From positions 25,778,579 through 25,842,578 of the forward strand of contig OY829542.1 of assembly GCA_963691705.1 (NCBI GenBank): 64,000 nt of DNA, given 5' to 3'. This DNA is from Viola odorata. Taxonomy: Eukaryota > Streptophyta > Magnoliopsida > Malpighiales > Violaceae. Shown here piece after piece: positions 1-9,960 of this stretch. The position numbers and the translations under genes were made by a program. How positions within the stretch are numbered: the stretch's first letter is position 1; each line of letters begins with the position of its first letter. Under the pieces are notes generated by a model that was not told where the DNA came from, did not search any database, and worked only from the letters and a program-made list of their open reading frames with translations.

Positions 1-351
1 CCCCATAGTGCGTCTATCGGCTCGGGGTAGACAATGCTTGCACCAATGACCGGCTGACCATAACTGCAACCGGATACATACTCTTACTGGGAACCCTGTC
101 TCTACTGATTTCTTATTACTCCTATCTCCCTTTACTACTAGTTGTCGTTACTTTCGTAGTTAACAATTAGATTAATCAAACAACTGTTCAAAACCCCCCT
201 TGTTGTTACTTGTTACTTGGATTACTTAGTTTGTGAGATTGAATTAAGTGTTGATCCCTTAATCCCTGTGTTCGACCCTGTTACCATTATACACAGTTTG
301 CTGTGCACATTGACTGCAGGTTTTATTATTATTTTTGACGGATTCGACAAC
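1..351 (+). mobile_element. 3' end of an LTR (family alpha), left part outside window
   Basis: The stretch ends in ...TTCGACAACTGATCA, directly abutting MULE coding sequence on its right. The same LTR style, with a run of C around AAAACCCCCCT, a TTCGACCCTGTTACCA-like segment and a T-rich tail, recurs at 34643-35910 and, inverted, at 20934-22436. The three copies are clearly related but divergent. No coding domain is attached to any of them here, so the lineage is not assigned. Because MULE sequence starts at base 352, this LTR probably marks an insertion into the MULE whose other end lies to the left of the window. Confidence 0.6.
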
Positions 352-1493
352 TGATCACCCGCCTTCTCTTATGCCTAGGTCTGCCACTCCATAGCATACG
401 TTCAGGAGGCCTCACCTCATAACGCCCTTCAACCACTAGCCATTCACTTTGACCAGGAACTGGCAAAATGCCATCCTTGTATGCTTATAGAAATGTGCTC
501 TTCTTAGATGCCACATGTACATAGTAATGAGGATTCTTTCTCAAGAACAAGTATGCAGCTGAGGCATGCCTACAAGGAACTCCAGTCAGGTCCCACCTCT
601 TGCAAGAGAAAGTCTTTGTACCTAAGTCACAAATGCTCTTTTCTCTATTGATGTGCTCTACTTCAAACTTTTTGCTGCTAGGAATGAGGGAACACAATGT
701 ATGACTAACAGTCTTGGATCCATTTCTCTAACCTGTTGAACCATTTCGGACAGATAGTCCGTTGATACAACATCATCCCCTGGTACTTTATATAGAACCT
801 CTTCATGAGCAATCTTCTAATAACCTCCAAACATGAAAGTATTGGCTTTTTCCTTGCAAGTCTATCACACAAAAACAACTACTGTCTAAGTAAATAAAAA
901 ATAAATAAACAACAACTATCCAAAATAGTGGAATATCACACATTACCTGATGTAGGAATTAAAACTCTCTGAAAGGTTGTTTAGTAGAAGATCACACATC
1001 ACCCAACTGTTGAAAGGATGCCTTTACCACCTCTAAGGAGGTATCCTCTTCAACCAAGCATAGGCAAGTGGGTTTTTACACTTAATATTCTCCATATGAA
1101 TGTTGAACTTTGTGACTGTGTATGCTCTAGCCGCATCCCATAATTGGTCTTTTATATACTGGCTCCCTCGAAACTCACCTTTGAAATTATTCCAGATATG
1201 CCTCACACAGTATCTGTGATCCACTTCTTTCACGCAGTCTCAAAAATATTTTGCAAGCCCTGCATAAGAGAGGACATGTTATTAGTGAAATATTTGGGTT
1301 TAAGTACTAATCGTGAAATGGATATTGTAATTTACTTTTTGCCTGTCAGATATGAAACACCACTCATCTAGTGATCCAATGTCATCCTCTAACATCTCTA
1401 GAAACCACATCCAGTTATCCTTGCATTTAGAATCCACTACTACCCAAGCAATAGGAAATATGTTTCCATTTCTATATTTTCCTACTACTGACA
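352..1493 (-). pseudogene. MULE (MuDR-type) transposase, C-terminal half, disrupted
   Basis: Read on the minus strand, this continues the transposase interrupted at 8325-8329. It begins in the DDE transposase core, with an FPIAWVVVDSK-like segment followed by a W-rich stretch at about 1490-1380. It continues through 1233-1033 (residues resembling HIWNNFKGEF) and reaches a SWIM-type zinc finger at about 620-560 (C-x-W-x-x-TGVPC-x-HA). An Arg-rich tail after about 480 ends at the LTR junction at 352. SWIM fingers are typical of the C-terminus of plant MULE transposases. Several stops and frame changes mean it is not functional. The full gene would have encoded the DNA-cleaving and joining enzyme of the transposon. 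Confidence 0.85.
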
Positions 1494-1498
1494 GTAAG

Positions 1499-2431
1499 TG
1501 ATGCGAACCCTAGTACGCATCGCACGCACGCCGCACCTTCTCGCGTGCCCTTTCCGCCCTTTGGCCCGATGACGCGCCAACACAGCAAGCACCTGTCCAA
1601 CCAGCTTTCTTTGTTCCTACATGACGAGATTCAGCGCGAGGCTACGCTGGAGGAGTCCGTACTACACGAGCACACGCCGCGCTCAGTGACGCTGCTGGTC
1701 GCACCCAGCGCGCACGCTAGCGCCCACAAAATGGACGCCCGAGCTAAGTCAGACTTGGGAGATATTTACCGAGCTCCAGTCGAGTTACAAGATAGCTTCA
1801 AGGGTCTAGAAGAGGCTACGGAAGTTTCAAGTCAAACGCCCGACGCGTTTGGGAGAAGGGCCGAGCGGGTCAACACATGCGCAAGTCCTAGCGCACCAAG
1901 GACTTAGACTTGAGGAAGGACGCGTATTGCGCAATTCTACCGTGCGTAGGATTGCTTGGGTCTACTAATACTCTTAGTACTAGTATTATAATTAATTAAT
2001 TATTTCAGCTTTTATTCAAGTCGAATTCTTGTATAGATAGAAGTTCTAGTTCTCGTAGGATTTGTATTTCTTGCGCCTATTTAAGGCAGCCGCTTGGCTT
2101 AATAAAATCAGACTTTTTTTTGCCAAAACACTTGAGTTAAATTTAAGTCTCGCAGAACCTTGAATCCTTTGAGTCCGAACGCTCGAAGAGCATATCAAGT
2201 AAATCGAAAGTTCACCCCCATTGTTCGATTGCCTAGGTTGCTAACCAATTGCTGGTTAGAGGGTTAGGAGTTCGATCAAGATCCTCATTCGCGTAGCTGG
2301 GTTGGCTAGGCATCACGACTTAGCAGGGTCAGCGCACGTTTGGGTTCAATTCAAGTATTTCCGCACGAAGTCCATCCTTGAACAACGATCGCAACAGGAG
2401 CATCGATCCAAGCCTAGCGAGGATCGTATCA
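1499..2431 (+). repeat. 5' LTR of E1
   Basis: It runs from TGATGCGAACCC to GGATCGTATCA and is 933 bp long, matching the 3' LTR base for base in length. It contains an open frame (1545-1907) equivalent to the polyprotein tail encoded by the 3' LTR. Here that frame is just the LTR copy of it and not an independent gene. A TATTTAAG TATA-like motif near 2088 and AATAAA near 2101 are probably the promoter and polyadenylation signals. Confidence 0.93.
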
Positions 2432-2433
2432 GT

Positions 2434-2445
2434 TGGTAGCGGAGC
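2434..2445 (+). other. Primer-binding site of E1
   Basis: TGGTAGCGGAGC lies two bases after the 5' LTR end and begins with TGG, the complement of a tRNA CCA end. It differs at two positions from the common plant initiator-Met site TGGTATCAGAGC. The identical 12-mer follows three other LTRs in this window. Confidence 0.8.
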
Positions 2446-2618
2446 GAAGGCTGTTCAAGCTTGGTAAATTTTTTATTGCTTTCTTTTGTTCGATACATCC
2501 TTGAGTCGATTTACTCTAGTCCGGAGCTAAATCACGTTTCATCCATCTAGTTGTATTTTCGTTTTATATAGAGTCAAAAAAAAAAACAAAACAAAACAAA
2601 ATTTCAAAAAAAGAAAGA

Positions 2619-4446
2619 ATGTCTCAAGATTCAGGAAACAAAAGTATCAAGGAAACTGAAGTCAAGGCCGAAGAGGGCGACCTATCTACCCGAGAACTCC
2701 TTCTCCAACTCTTAGCCCGAATGGACAAGATGGAAGCATGCAACAGCCCTAAATCGGAGCAGCAATCAGATGAAAAAAAAAAGGCAGCAGCCACGCCCCA
2801 CATGACCCAAGTCCTAAACCCACAACGCGCAGCTCACCTCTATGACATGGGTCCTTTTACTGATTTACCCGAAGGTGTTGCTGGCGAGGGGAATCAAGAC
2901 CGACGTTTTGTGTTGCTTGGGAATAATGAGGAGCAGCGGCGCACGCCCACACAAGCCCAACGCATCAATACGGAGCGCCTAGCGCGTCGAGCGCATAGGC
3001 GCATGGAGCCCGACTACGACGAGCAGTGGCACCCAGCTCCCCCGTATGCACTGGAATGAGGCGTATGAGAAAGAGGAACCTGAGTTCTTTAGGCGCGACC
3101 GAGCTAATGAGCGGCGGCCTAGAGGAGAAGATCGAGTTGATGCCAATCTGAATAGCATCAAGCTCAAAATTCCACCGTTTGATGGCAAGGACGACCCCGA
3201 TTCATACTTAACTTGGGAGCAGAAGATTGAATCGATCTTTTTAGTCCATAATTATTCTGAAGAAAAGAAGATCCGCTTAGCAGCCGTTGAGTTCAATGGC
3301 TATGCCATACATTGGTGGGAACAGCTGCACAAGCTCAAGCGTCGAGCGAATGCTCCACCCGTCAGAACATGGGATGAGATGAAGCGAGAGATGAGGAGGC
3401 GCTTCATCCCAACGTATTTTCAGCGGGACCTTTATCAGCGATTGCAAGCTATGTCCCAAGGGACTCGGTCAGTAAGCGAGTACTTCAATGAGCTAGAGAT
3501 TGCGCTAGCAAGGGCACAAATCGAAGAAGAGGAAGAGGCTACAATGGCGCGCTTCTTTAATGGCCTAAACCGTGATATTGCCAACAAGTTGGAGCTGCTG
3601 TACTATGGGTCCTTAGAAGAGATGTTGCACATGGCCATCAAGATAGAGAGGCAGACCAAGGCTAGAGTCTCCTATTCTAATTCGGGTTCAGTTGTGACTA
3701 AGGCACAAGGTTGGAAGAAGTCGCAATGGAGCAGGGAAGGCAAAGGGGTCCATGCACCGCCTAAAGTCTTGCCGTATGATTACAAGGGGCCCAGCAGCGG
3801 CACCAATTCGCCTAAGACACCCAACAACAGTGCCAACACAGCTCCGAATAGGCCCTCTACTAAAGATATAGTGTGTTTCAAGTGCTCGGGACGGGGACAC
3901 AGGCAAGCTGATTGCCCTAACAAGCGTTTTCTCTTAATACGCGAGGATGGTGAGCTAGCATCCGATGATGAGCAAAAGATTGAAAGGGACAATGAAGGCG
4001 CTAACGAGGACAGTGACTCGGACAAAGTTGTGATCAACTCATTGTCCTTAGTGACGAGGCGCAGTCTTAGCGTGCAAGTCAAAGAAGAGGCGCATGGAGA
4101 CGAGCAGCGGGAAAACTTGTTTCACACCCGTTGCGTTGTCAACAAAACAGGGTGCTCCATGATCATAGACAACGGGAGTTACACTAATTGCATGAGCACA
4201 ATGTTAGTTCAGAAGTTGGGACTGACTACCATACGCCATCCAAGGCCATATTCGCTACAGTGGATGAATAATGGCAGTGCCATTAAAGTAAGCCAGCAAG
4301 CACTCGTCTCATTCGCAATTGGGAGATACAAGGATGAGATCCTTTGCGACGTAGTGCCTATGCATGCGAGTCATATTCTGTTGGGACGACCATGGCAATT
4401 TGATAGATCAGCCGTATATGATGGCCGAACAACAAGTACAAGCTAG
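2619..4446 (+). pseudogene. gag: E1 gag and protease, two frameshifts
   Basis: The reading begins at the ATG at 2619 (MSQDSG...), after an A-rich leader. It runs in one frame to about 3055 and then shifts to the frame of 3046-4446, implying a small indel near 3050. The capsid-type retrotransposon gag domain lies at about 3160-3650 (residues such as FDGKDDPDSYL and FNGYAIHWWEQL). A CCHC zinc knuckle (CFKCSGRGHRQADCP) is encoded at about 3868-3912. A retroviral-type aspartic protease follows at about 4160, where the usual D-[ST]-G is DNGS, an odd substitution that could inactivate it. A second frameshift near 4430 takes the reading into the reverse transcriptase frame. The product would form the particle and mature the polyprotein. 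Confidence 0.88.
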
Positions 4447-5690
4447 TCAAAGACGGCAAGAAGTACTCACTTGCGCCTTTCACTCCAACACAAGTGTTCG
4501 AAGATGAACAATGGCTCGAGAAAGCCCATGCCAAATGGGAAATTGCTAAGAAGCTCAAAGAAAGCGAAGAAGAAGACAAGAATAGCCCAAGCGAAGTAAA
4601 GATTGGCGGAAAGAAGACAAGTCTCTATGCCAAAGGGAAGGATCTTTGGCGAGCACTTACCATGCGCAATTCTAATTACAAATCAAGTAAGCCTTTGATT
4701 CTACTTCGCTTCAAGCCCTACTGTCTCACTTCTTCTTCATCTAAAAATTCTGCCCCACCTATTATCTCCGAGTTATTGGAAGAATTCGCGGATGTATTAC
4801 CCGATGAGATGCCCGCGGGTTTGCCTCCAATCCGAGGGATTGAGCACCAAATAGACTTTGTTCCAGGCTCCACAATTCCGAATCGGCCAGCTTATAGAAG
4901 TAATCCCAAAGAGACAAAAGAGTTACAACGGCAAGTGGATGACTTATTGAGCCGTGGGTATGTGCGAGAAAGTCTTTCCCCTTACGCCGTGCCTGTTATC
5001 CTTGTGCCTAAAAAGGATGGTACATGGCGAATGTGCGTGGACTGTAGGGCCGTGAATAAGATCACAATCAAATATCGACACCCCATTCCGAGGCTAGATG
5101 ACATGTTAGACGAATTGAGTGGCAGCCAAATCTTCTCGAAGATAGATCTTATGAGTGGCTACCATCAAATCCGAATGAAGGAAGGGGACGAATGGAAGAC
5201 AACGTTTAAGACCAAGCATGGTCTTTACGAGTGGATGGTCATGCCTTTCGGTTTGACAAACGCACCAAGCACATTCATGAGACTTATGAACCATGTGCTA
5301 CTGCGGTTCATTGGCAAGTTCGTAGTGGTGTACTTTGATGACATCCTCGTTTATAGCAGGTCACTTGAAGAACATGGCGTGCACCTACGCCAAGTGTTCT
5401 TAGCCCTACGTGAGCAACAACTATATGCTAAGGCGAGTAAGTGCTCATTCGCGCTTAAGCAAGTCAGTTTTCTAGGGTTCATTGTGAGTGTGGAAGGCGT
5501 CAAGGTCGATGAAGAAAAGATCAAAGCCATCCAAGAGTGGCCTACGCCAAAGAACGTGAGTGACATACGTTCGTTCCATGGCTTAGCGAGCTTTTATAGG
5601 CACTGTAGCAGCACCTTTGAATTAATTGACCAAGAAGGGAGTGCCCTTCACATGGGAGCAGTCGCAGGAACAAGCGTTTCAAACGCTTAA
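4447..5690 (+). pseudogene. pol: E1 reverse transcriptase
   Basis: This is the continuation of the polyprotein after the frameshift near 4430; the ATG at 4494 is internal and is not a true start. A linker precedes the RT domain, with the fingers motif ([18 protein letters not shown]) at about 5010-5065, [12 protein letters not shown] at about 5138-5175, and the catalytic YFDD at about 5331-5344 (the usual form is Y-x-D-D). The thumb and connection follow. Near 5600 a short deletion in the region normally reading SFYRRF... changes frame, and a stop follows in the destination frame, so RT and RNase H are no longer joined in frame. The enzyme would copy element RNA into DNA in the cytoplasmic particle. 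Confidence 0.88.
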
Positions 5691-7806
5691 AGAGAGGCTA
5701 TGCACAGCGCCTGTTTTAGCATTGCCTGATTTCGAAAAGGCTTTCGAAGTGGAATGCGATGCAAGTGGCATCGACATTGGAGCGGTTCTGATGCAAGAGA
5801 AGAGGCCGATTGCGTTCTTCAGTGAGAAATTAAAAGATGCACAACTTCGGTACCCAACTTATGACAAGGAACTGTATGCGCTCGTGCGCACCTTAGAGGT
5901 TTGGCAGCACTACCTTATGCCGCGAGAGTTCCTAGTGCACACCGATCACCTTAGCTTGAAGTATCTGAAGGGACAAGGGAAATTGAACAAGAGACACGCA
6001 ACCTGGATGGAATTCATAGAAGCATTCCCGTACCATATCCAATATAAGCAAGGAAAGGAGAATATCGTAGCCGACGCATTGTCTAGACAGTATGCCCTCA
6101 TCTCTTCCCTTAGTGCGAAACTTTTAGGGTTTGCGCACATAATTTCTCTCTACCCTCTTGATTCTGATTTTGGAGAGATCTACTCGACATGCATGACGAC
6201 ACATAGGTCTAAGTATTTTCAGCATGAAGGGTATCTGTTTAAGCACAAGAGGTTGTGCGTTCCGCATTGTTCGATGCGAGAATTACTTGTCTTAGAGTCG
6301 CACAGTGGTGGACTTATGGGACACTTCGGAGTTACAAAGACCCTTGAGATATTAAAGGGGCATTTTTACTGGCCACATATGAAAAGGGACGTAATACGCA
6401 TTGTGGCTCGGTGTATTACATGTCGCAAGGCCAAGTCAAAAGTTACAAGCCACGGTGAGTACATGCCTCTACCCATTCCTTTGCACCCTTGGACAGACAT
6501 CTCGATGGACTTTATGGTTGGGTTGCCGAAATCATGGAAAGGGAAGGATTGCATCTTCGTTGTTGTGGACAGATTTTTGAAGATGGCACACTTCATACCG
6601 TGCACCACAAGCAACGACACAAGCTACATCGCCAACTTATTTTTCAAGGAAATTGTTCGCTTACATGGGATGCCCGCAAGCATTGTAAGTGACCGAGACA
6701 AAAAATTTCTTGGCCATTTTTGGCGAGTGTTATGGCGACGTTTGGGGACTAAGCTACTCTTTTCGACTTCTTGCCATCCTCAAACAGACGGACAAACAGA
6801 AGTAGTAAACCGCACAGTTGGGTCCTTATTGAGAGCATTGGTAGGCAAACATGTGACCAAGTGGGATGATCAGCTACCCTTTATGGAATTTGCCTACAAT
6901 CGAGCCATTCATTCTAGCACTGGGTTTTCACCTTTCGAGATAGTCTACGGCTTCAACCCTTTGATGCCGTTGGACTTAGCACCTTTACCTTTGCAAGATG
7001 CCGTGAGTTTAGATGGAGACGCAAAGGCAGCAGCGGTGAAAAAGATTCATGTGCAGACCAAGAAAAATATAGAGAATATGAATGAGCGCTTGGTCCGCAA
7101 GAAAAATCAAGGAAGAGCGACCGCATCTTTCAAAGTAGGTGACTGGGTTTGGCTACATTTAAGGAAGGAAAGATTTCCAGCCTTGAGGCGTCACAAAATT
7201 TCCACAAGAGGAGATGGCCCATTTTTTATCATGGAGAAAATCAATAATAATGCCTATGTCCTCGACCTTCCTAGCGACTATGGATCCGCAAGTACTACCT
7301 TCAACATCTCATATTTAAGTTTGTGTGATTGGGTGGAAGATGATGAGGAAGACTCGGATTCGAGGACGAATACTCTTGAAGAGGGAGGGACTGATGTGAA
7401 CCCTAGTACGCATCGCACGCACGCCGCACCTTCTCGCGTGCCCTTGCCGCCCGTTGGCCCGATGACGCGCCAACACAGCAAGCGCCTGTCCAACCAGCTT
7501 TCTTTGTTCCTACATGACGAGATTCAGCGCGAGGCTACGCTGGAGGAGTCCGTACTACACGAGCACACGTCGCGCTCAGTGACGCTGCTGGTCGCACCCA
7601 GCGCGCACGCTAGCGCCCACGAAACGGACGCCCGAGCCAAGTCAGACTTAGGAGATATTTACCGAGCTCCAGTCGAGTTACAAGATAGCTTCAAGGGTTT
7701 AGAAGAGGCTACGGAAGTTTCAAGTCAAACGCCCGACGCGTTTGGGAGAAGGGCCGAGCGGGTCAACGCATGCGCAAGTCCTAGCACACCAAGGACTTCG
7801 ACTTGA
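5626..7806 (+). CDS. pol: E1 RNase H, integrase and C-terminal tail (broken upstream)
   Basis: A long open frame of 726 codons. RNase H occupies about residues 25-150 ([16 protein letters not shown], then [14 protein letters not shown] and TDHLSLKYL). The integrase has an H-H-C-C zinc finger at about residues 225-270 ([15 protein letters not shown]) and a core with DFMVGL, SDRDKKF and the [11 protein letters not shown] segment carrying the D-D-E residues. The C-terminal segment has [20 protein letters not shown] and TFNISYL. The frame passes through the polypurine tract into the 3' LTR without a stop. The last ~138 codons are LTR-encoded and include GPMTRQHSK, a variant of the GPMTRAR motif seen at the end of plant gypsy pol. 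No classical chromodomain is recognisable. Confidence 0.88.
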   Translation: MTKKGVPFTWEQSQEQAFQTLKERLCTAPVLALPDFEKAFEVECDASGIDIGAVLMQEKRPIAFFSEKLKDAQLRYPTYDKELYALVRTLEVWQHYLMPREFLVHTDHLSLKYLKGQGKLNKRHATWMEFIEAFPYHIQYKQGKENIVADALSRQYALISSLSAKLLGFAHIISLYPLDSDFGEIYSTCMTTHRSKYFQHEGYLFKHKRLCVPHCSMRELLVLESHSGGLMGHFGVTKTLEILKGHFYWPHMKRDVIRIVARCITCRKAKSKVTSHGEYMPLPIPLHPWTDISMDFMVGLPKSWKGKDCIFVVVDRFLKMAHFIPCTTSNDTSYIANLFFKEIVRLHGMPASIVSDRDKKFLGHFWRVLWRRLGTKLLFSTSCHPQTDGQTEVVNRTVGSLLRALVGKHVTKWDDQLPFMEFAYNRAIHSSTGFSPFEIVYGFNPLMPLDLAPLPLQDAVSLDGDAKAAAVKKIHVQTKKNIENMNERLVRKKNQGRATASFKVGDWVWLHLRKERFPALRRHKISTRGDGPFFIMEKINNNAYVLDLPSDYGSASTTFNISYLSLCDWVEDDEEDSDSRTNTLEEGGTDVNPSTHRTHAAPSRVPLPPVGPMTRQHSKRLSNQLSLFLHDEIQREATLEESVLHEHTSRSVTLLVAPSAHASAHETDARAKSDLGDIYRAPVELQDSFKGLEEATEVSSQTPDAFGRRAERVNACASPSTPRTST
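7378..7390 (+). other. Polypurine tract of E1
   Basis: A purine run GAAGAGGGAGGGA ends one base before the 3' LTR. It would prime plus-strand DNA synthesis. It also codes for the EEGG part of the polyprotein tail. Comparable tracts, each preceded by a GATTCGAGGACGAAT-like segment, occur at 18781, 46341 and 46651. Confidence 0.85.
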
Positions 7807-8324
7807 GGAAGGACGCGCATTGCGCAATTCTACCGTGCGTAAGATTGCTTGGGTCTACTAATACTCTTAGTACTAGTATTATAATTAATTAATTATTTCA
7901 GCTTTTATTCAAGTCGAATTCTTGTATAGATAGAAGTTCTAGTTCTCATAGGATTTGTATTTCTTGCGCCTATTTAAGGCAGCCGCTTGGCTTAATAAAA
8001 TCAGACTTTTTTTTGCCAAAACACTTGAGTTAAATTTAAGTCTCGCAGAACCTTGAATCCTTTGAGTCCGAACGCTCGAAGAGCATATCAAGTAAATCGA
8101 AAGTTCACCCCCATTGTTCGATTGCCTAGGTTGCTAACCAATTGCTGGTTAGAGGGTTAGGAGTTCGATCAAGATCCTCATTCGCGTAGCTGGGTTGGCT
8201 AGGCATCACGACTTAGCAGGGTCAGCGCACGTTTGGGTTCAATTCAAGTATTTCCGCACGAAGTCCATCCTTGAACAACGATCGCAACAGGAGCATCGAT
8301 CCAAGCCTAGCGAGGATCGTATCA
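7392..8324 (+). repeat. 3' LTR of E1
   Basis: 933 bp from TGATGTGAACCC to GGATCGTATCA, followed by the target duplication GTAAG. About 16 substitutions separate it from the 5' LTR; 13 are transitions and most fit C/G to T/A change. The first ~415 bp encode the end of the polyprotein. Confidence 0.93.
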
Positions 8325-8329
8325 GTAAG

Positions 8330-9955
8330 TGTCCCTCATTTCTCCATTTCAGGTGACAACCATCAATGCCAATAAATGGCCTACATCCCTTCAAGAACCC
8401 ACGCTTACAAGCAGCAAGGCACATGTACAACCTTTGGAATACCCCACGTGGAGCAGTAATCTTCACTGAGCTACCAAGATTGAAGTTCTAATAGCCTCAG
8501 TATAGTTCCACAACATCTTGTACTGCTCACCATATTGACCCTCAATTAATTCTTGTGCTATCTGCTTTGCTCTCAAGAGCTTAAAATATGAAACCTTCAA
8601 AAATTTCTCCCTTCTCACCCATTTTGCAAGTACCTCCAAATCCATATCTGGAATGTCCTTGAAGTCTGCCAAATATGCTTTAGCAATCCATATAGTAGTT
8701 GCTCTATGATTCTCTATGTCTTTTCCACAATAGTGAACTCTATTGAAGGTCTTAATCTGGAAGGATCTCCTGTCTGCTAATGGGGAAGCATGTATTCTCC
8801 ATCCACAATTATTCTTGCAATGGGCAGTGATCCTACTCTTCTCATTTTTGTCAAACCTGTAATCATGTCTAATCTGAATAGAGTAAGCCTTCAAAGCCTT
8901 CCTAAAGGCACCAGGACTTGCAAACTTCATTCCAACTTCTAGCTTAACTTCTCCATCCAAATCTCTATCCTCATTGAGCTTAGGGTACTTATATGTCCTT
9001 CTTACACATTCCTCCTCATTGTCAGAGCAAGGTGGGGTGTCCAGATTGTCAGTGTCTTCATAATCTGTTTCCACATCAAGCACACTAGGACCATCCCTTG
9101 GTACTGGTGGCCTATTCACTCTGTCACTTTTGGGTTGCTGAACTCTAACATTTACTCCCACAAAATTTAAATCCACATCCTCAAGCTTTGCATCAAACAT
9201 ACCCTCTACTTCGTCATCTTCTGAATCCACAAAGTCACTGAGTTGTTCATCACTACTGTCACCCTCCACTTCCTAGCTATAAGTTCTATCAGCGTGGCTG
9301 TCAGAACTATGAACATCATCTTCAGGCCTATCTTGCTCTGAGTTAGGCCTATCTGCAGGCCTAACACTTGTATGGTTTGACCCATTATGAGGGTCTAGCT
9401 TCTCCACACCCTCTACTTCAATCCCCTCCTAACATTCAATACCCGTTACACCTACCCTGCCAGATTACTCATTATCATCATGACAACTTTCAACCATTAC
9501 TTCATCACCACCAACACCTTCAGTCTGCATATCATCACCACCAAGACCTTCTTTCTGCATGTCATCACCACCACAAGCAACACCTTCACTGTCATCACAA
9601 GCAACGCCTTCATTGTGGGCTACATCTATGAGCAGTAAGGGACGACACCCATCTATACTATCACCACCTACTACCTCTTCCATTTCTTCATCACTACTGT
9701 CATGATTGACAACAAATATGGGTTTGTAGATGCCATGTTCCACATACACTTCCAGTGTATCCTCTCCATTCCTTAACATTTATGCAATTATTCTCTTCAT
9801 ATGTTTATCCTTCCTCAAACCCTTGATGCTTCCTCCATCTCTTCCCTTGGATATTTTGCATCATAATGCAACACATTGAGGTATCCTTTCTTCATTACTC
9901 TTTCATGTGTGTCATTTATTGTCAGCTTGTCATGTTCAATTTGGAAACACTCTTC
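8330..9955 (-). pseudogene. MULE transposase, N-terminal half and start of DDE core
   Basis: Read on the minus strand from about 9955. An acidic low-complexity segment at 9779-9465 is followed by a second acidic stretch at 9269-9050, then a MuDR-type DNA-binding domain at about 8970-8740 (SPGAFRKAL, HCKNNCGWRI, VHYC). The start of the DDE domain follows (GCRPFIGIDGCHLK at about 8400-8355). A single-base frameshift near 8485 separates the frames 9269-8463 and 8466-8239. The gene is interrupted at 8325 by E1 and resumes at 1493, so the two blocks are one gene. The plus-strand His-rich frame at 9368-9631 is only the complement of the acidic stretch. Confidence 0.87.
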
Positions 9956-9960
9956 CACTG

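Larger units (their letters stand above)
1499..8324 (+). mobile_element. CRM-like Ty3/gypsy retrotransposon E1, structurally complete
   Basis: A 6826-bp element with two 933-bp LTRs beginning TGATG and ending GTATCA. It is flanked by a perfect 5-bp target duplication, GTAAG (1494-1498 and 8325-8329). A primer-binding site lies at 2434, a polypurine tract at about 7378-7390, and the domain order is gag, protease, reverse transcriptase, RNase H, integrase. The integrase C-terminus ([17 protein letters not shown] motifs) and the final GPMTR motif located inside the 3' LTR point to the CRM (centromeric) clade, though I cannot confirm this without a tree. By hand I count about 16 differences between the LTRs (about 98.3% identity), so the insertion is recent. 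It sits in the DDE region of a MULE transposase. Confidence 0.9.

Noticed and set aside
1545..1907. 120-codon plus-strand reading frame in the 5' LTR of E1
   Set aside because: It is the LTR copy of the pol tail encoded by the 3' LTR; it has no own start context or promoter.
9368..9631. His-rich plus-strand reading frame
   Set aside because: It is the exact complement of the acidic stretch of the MULE transposase on the minus strand.
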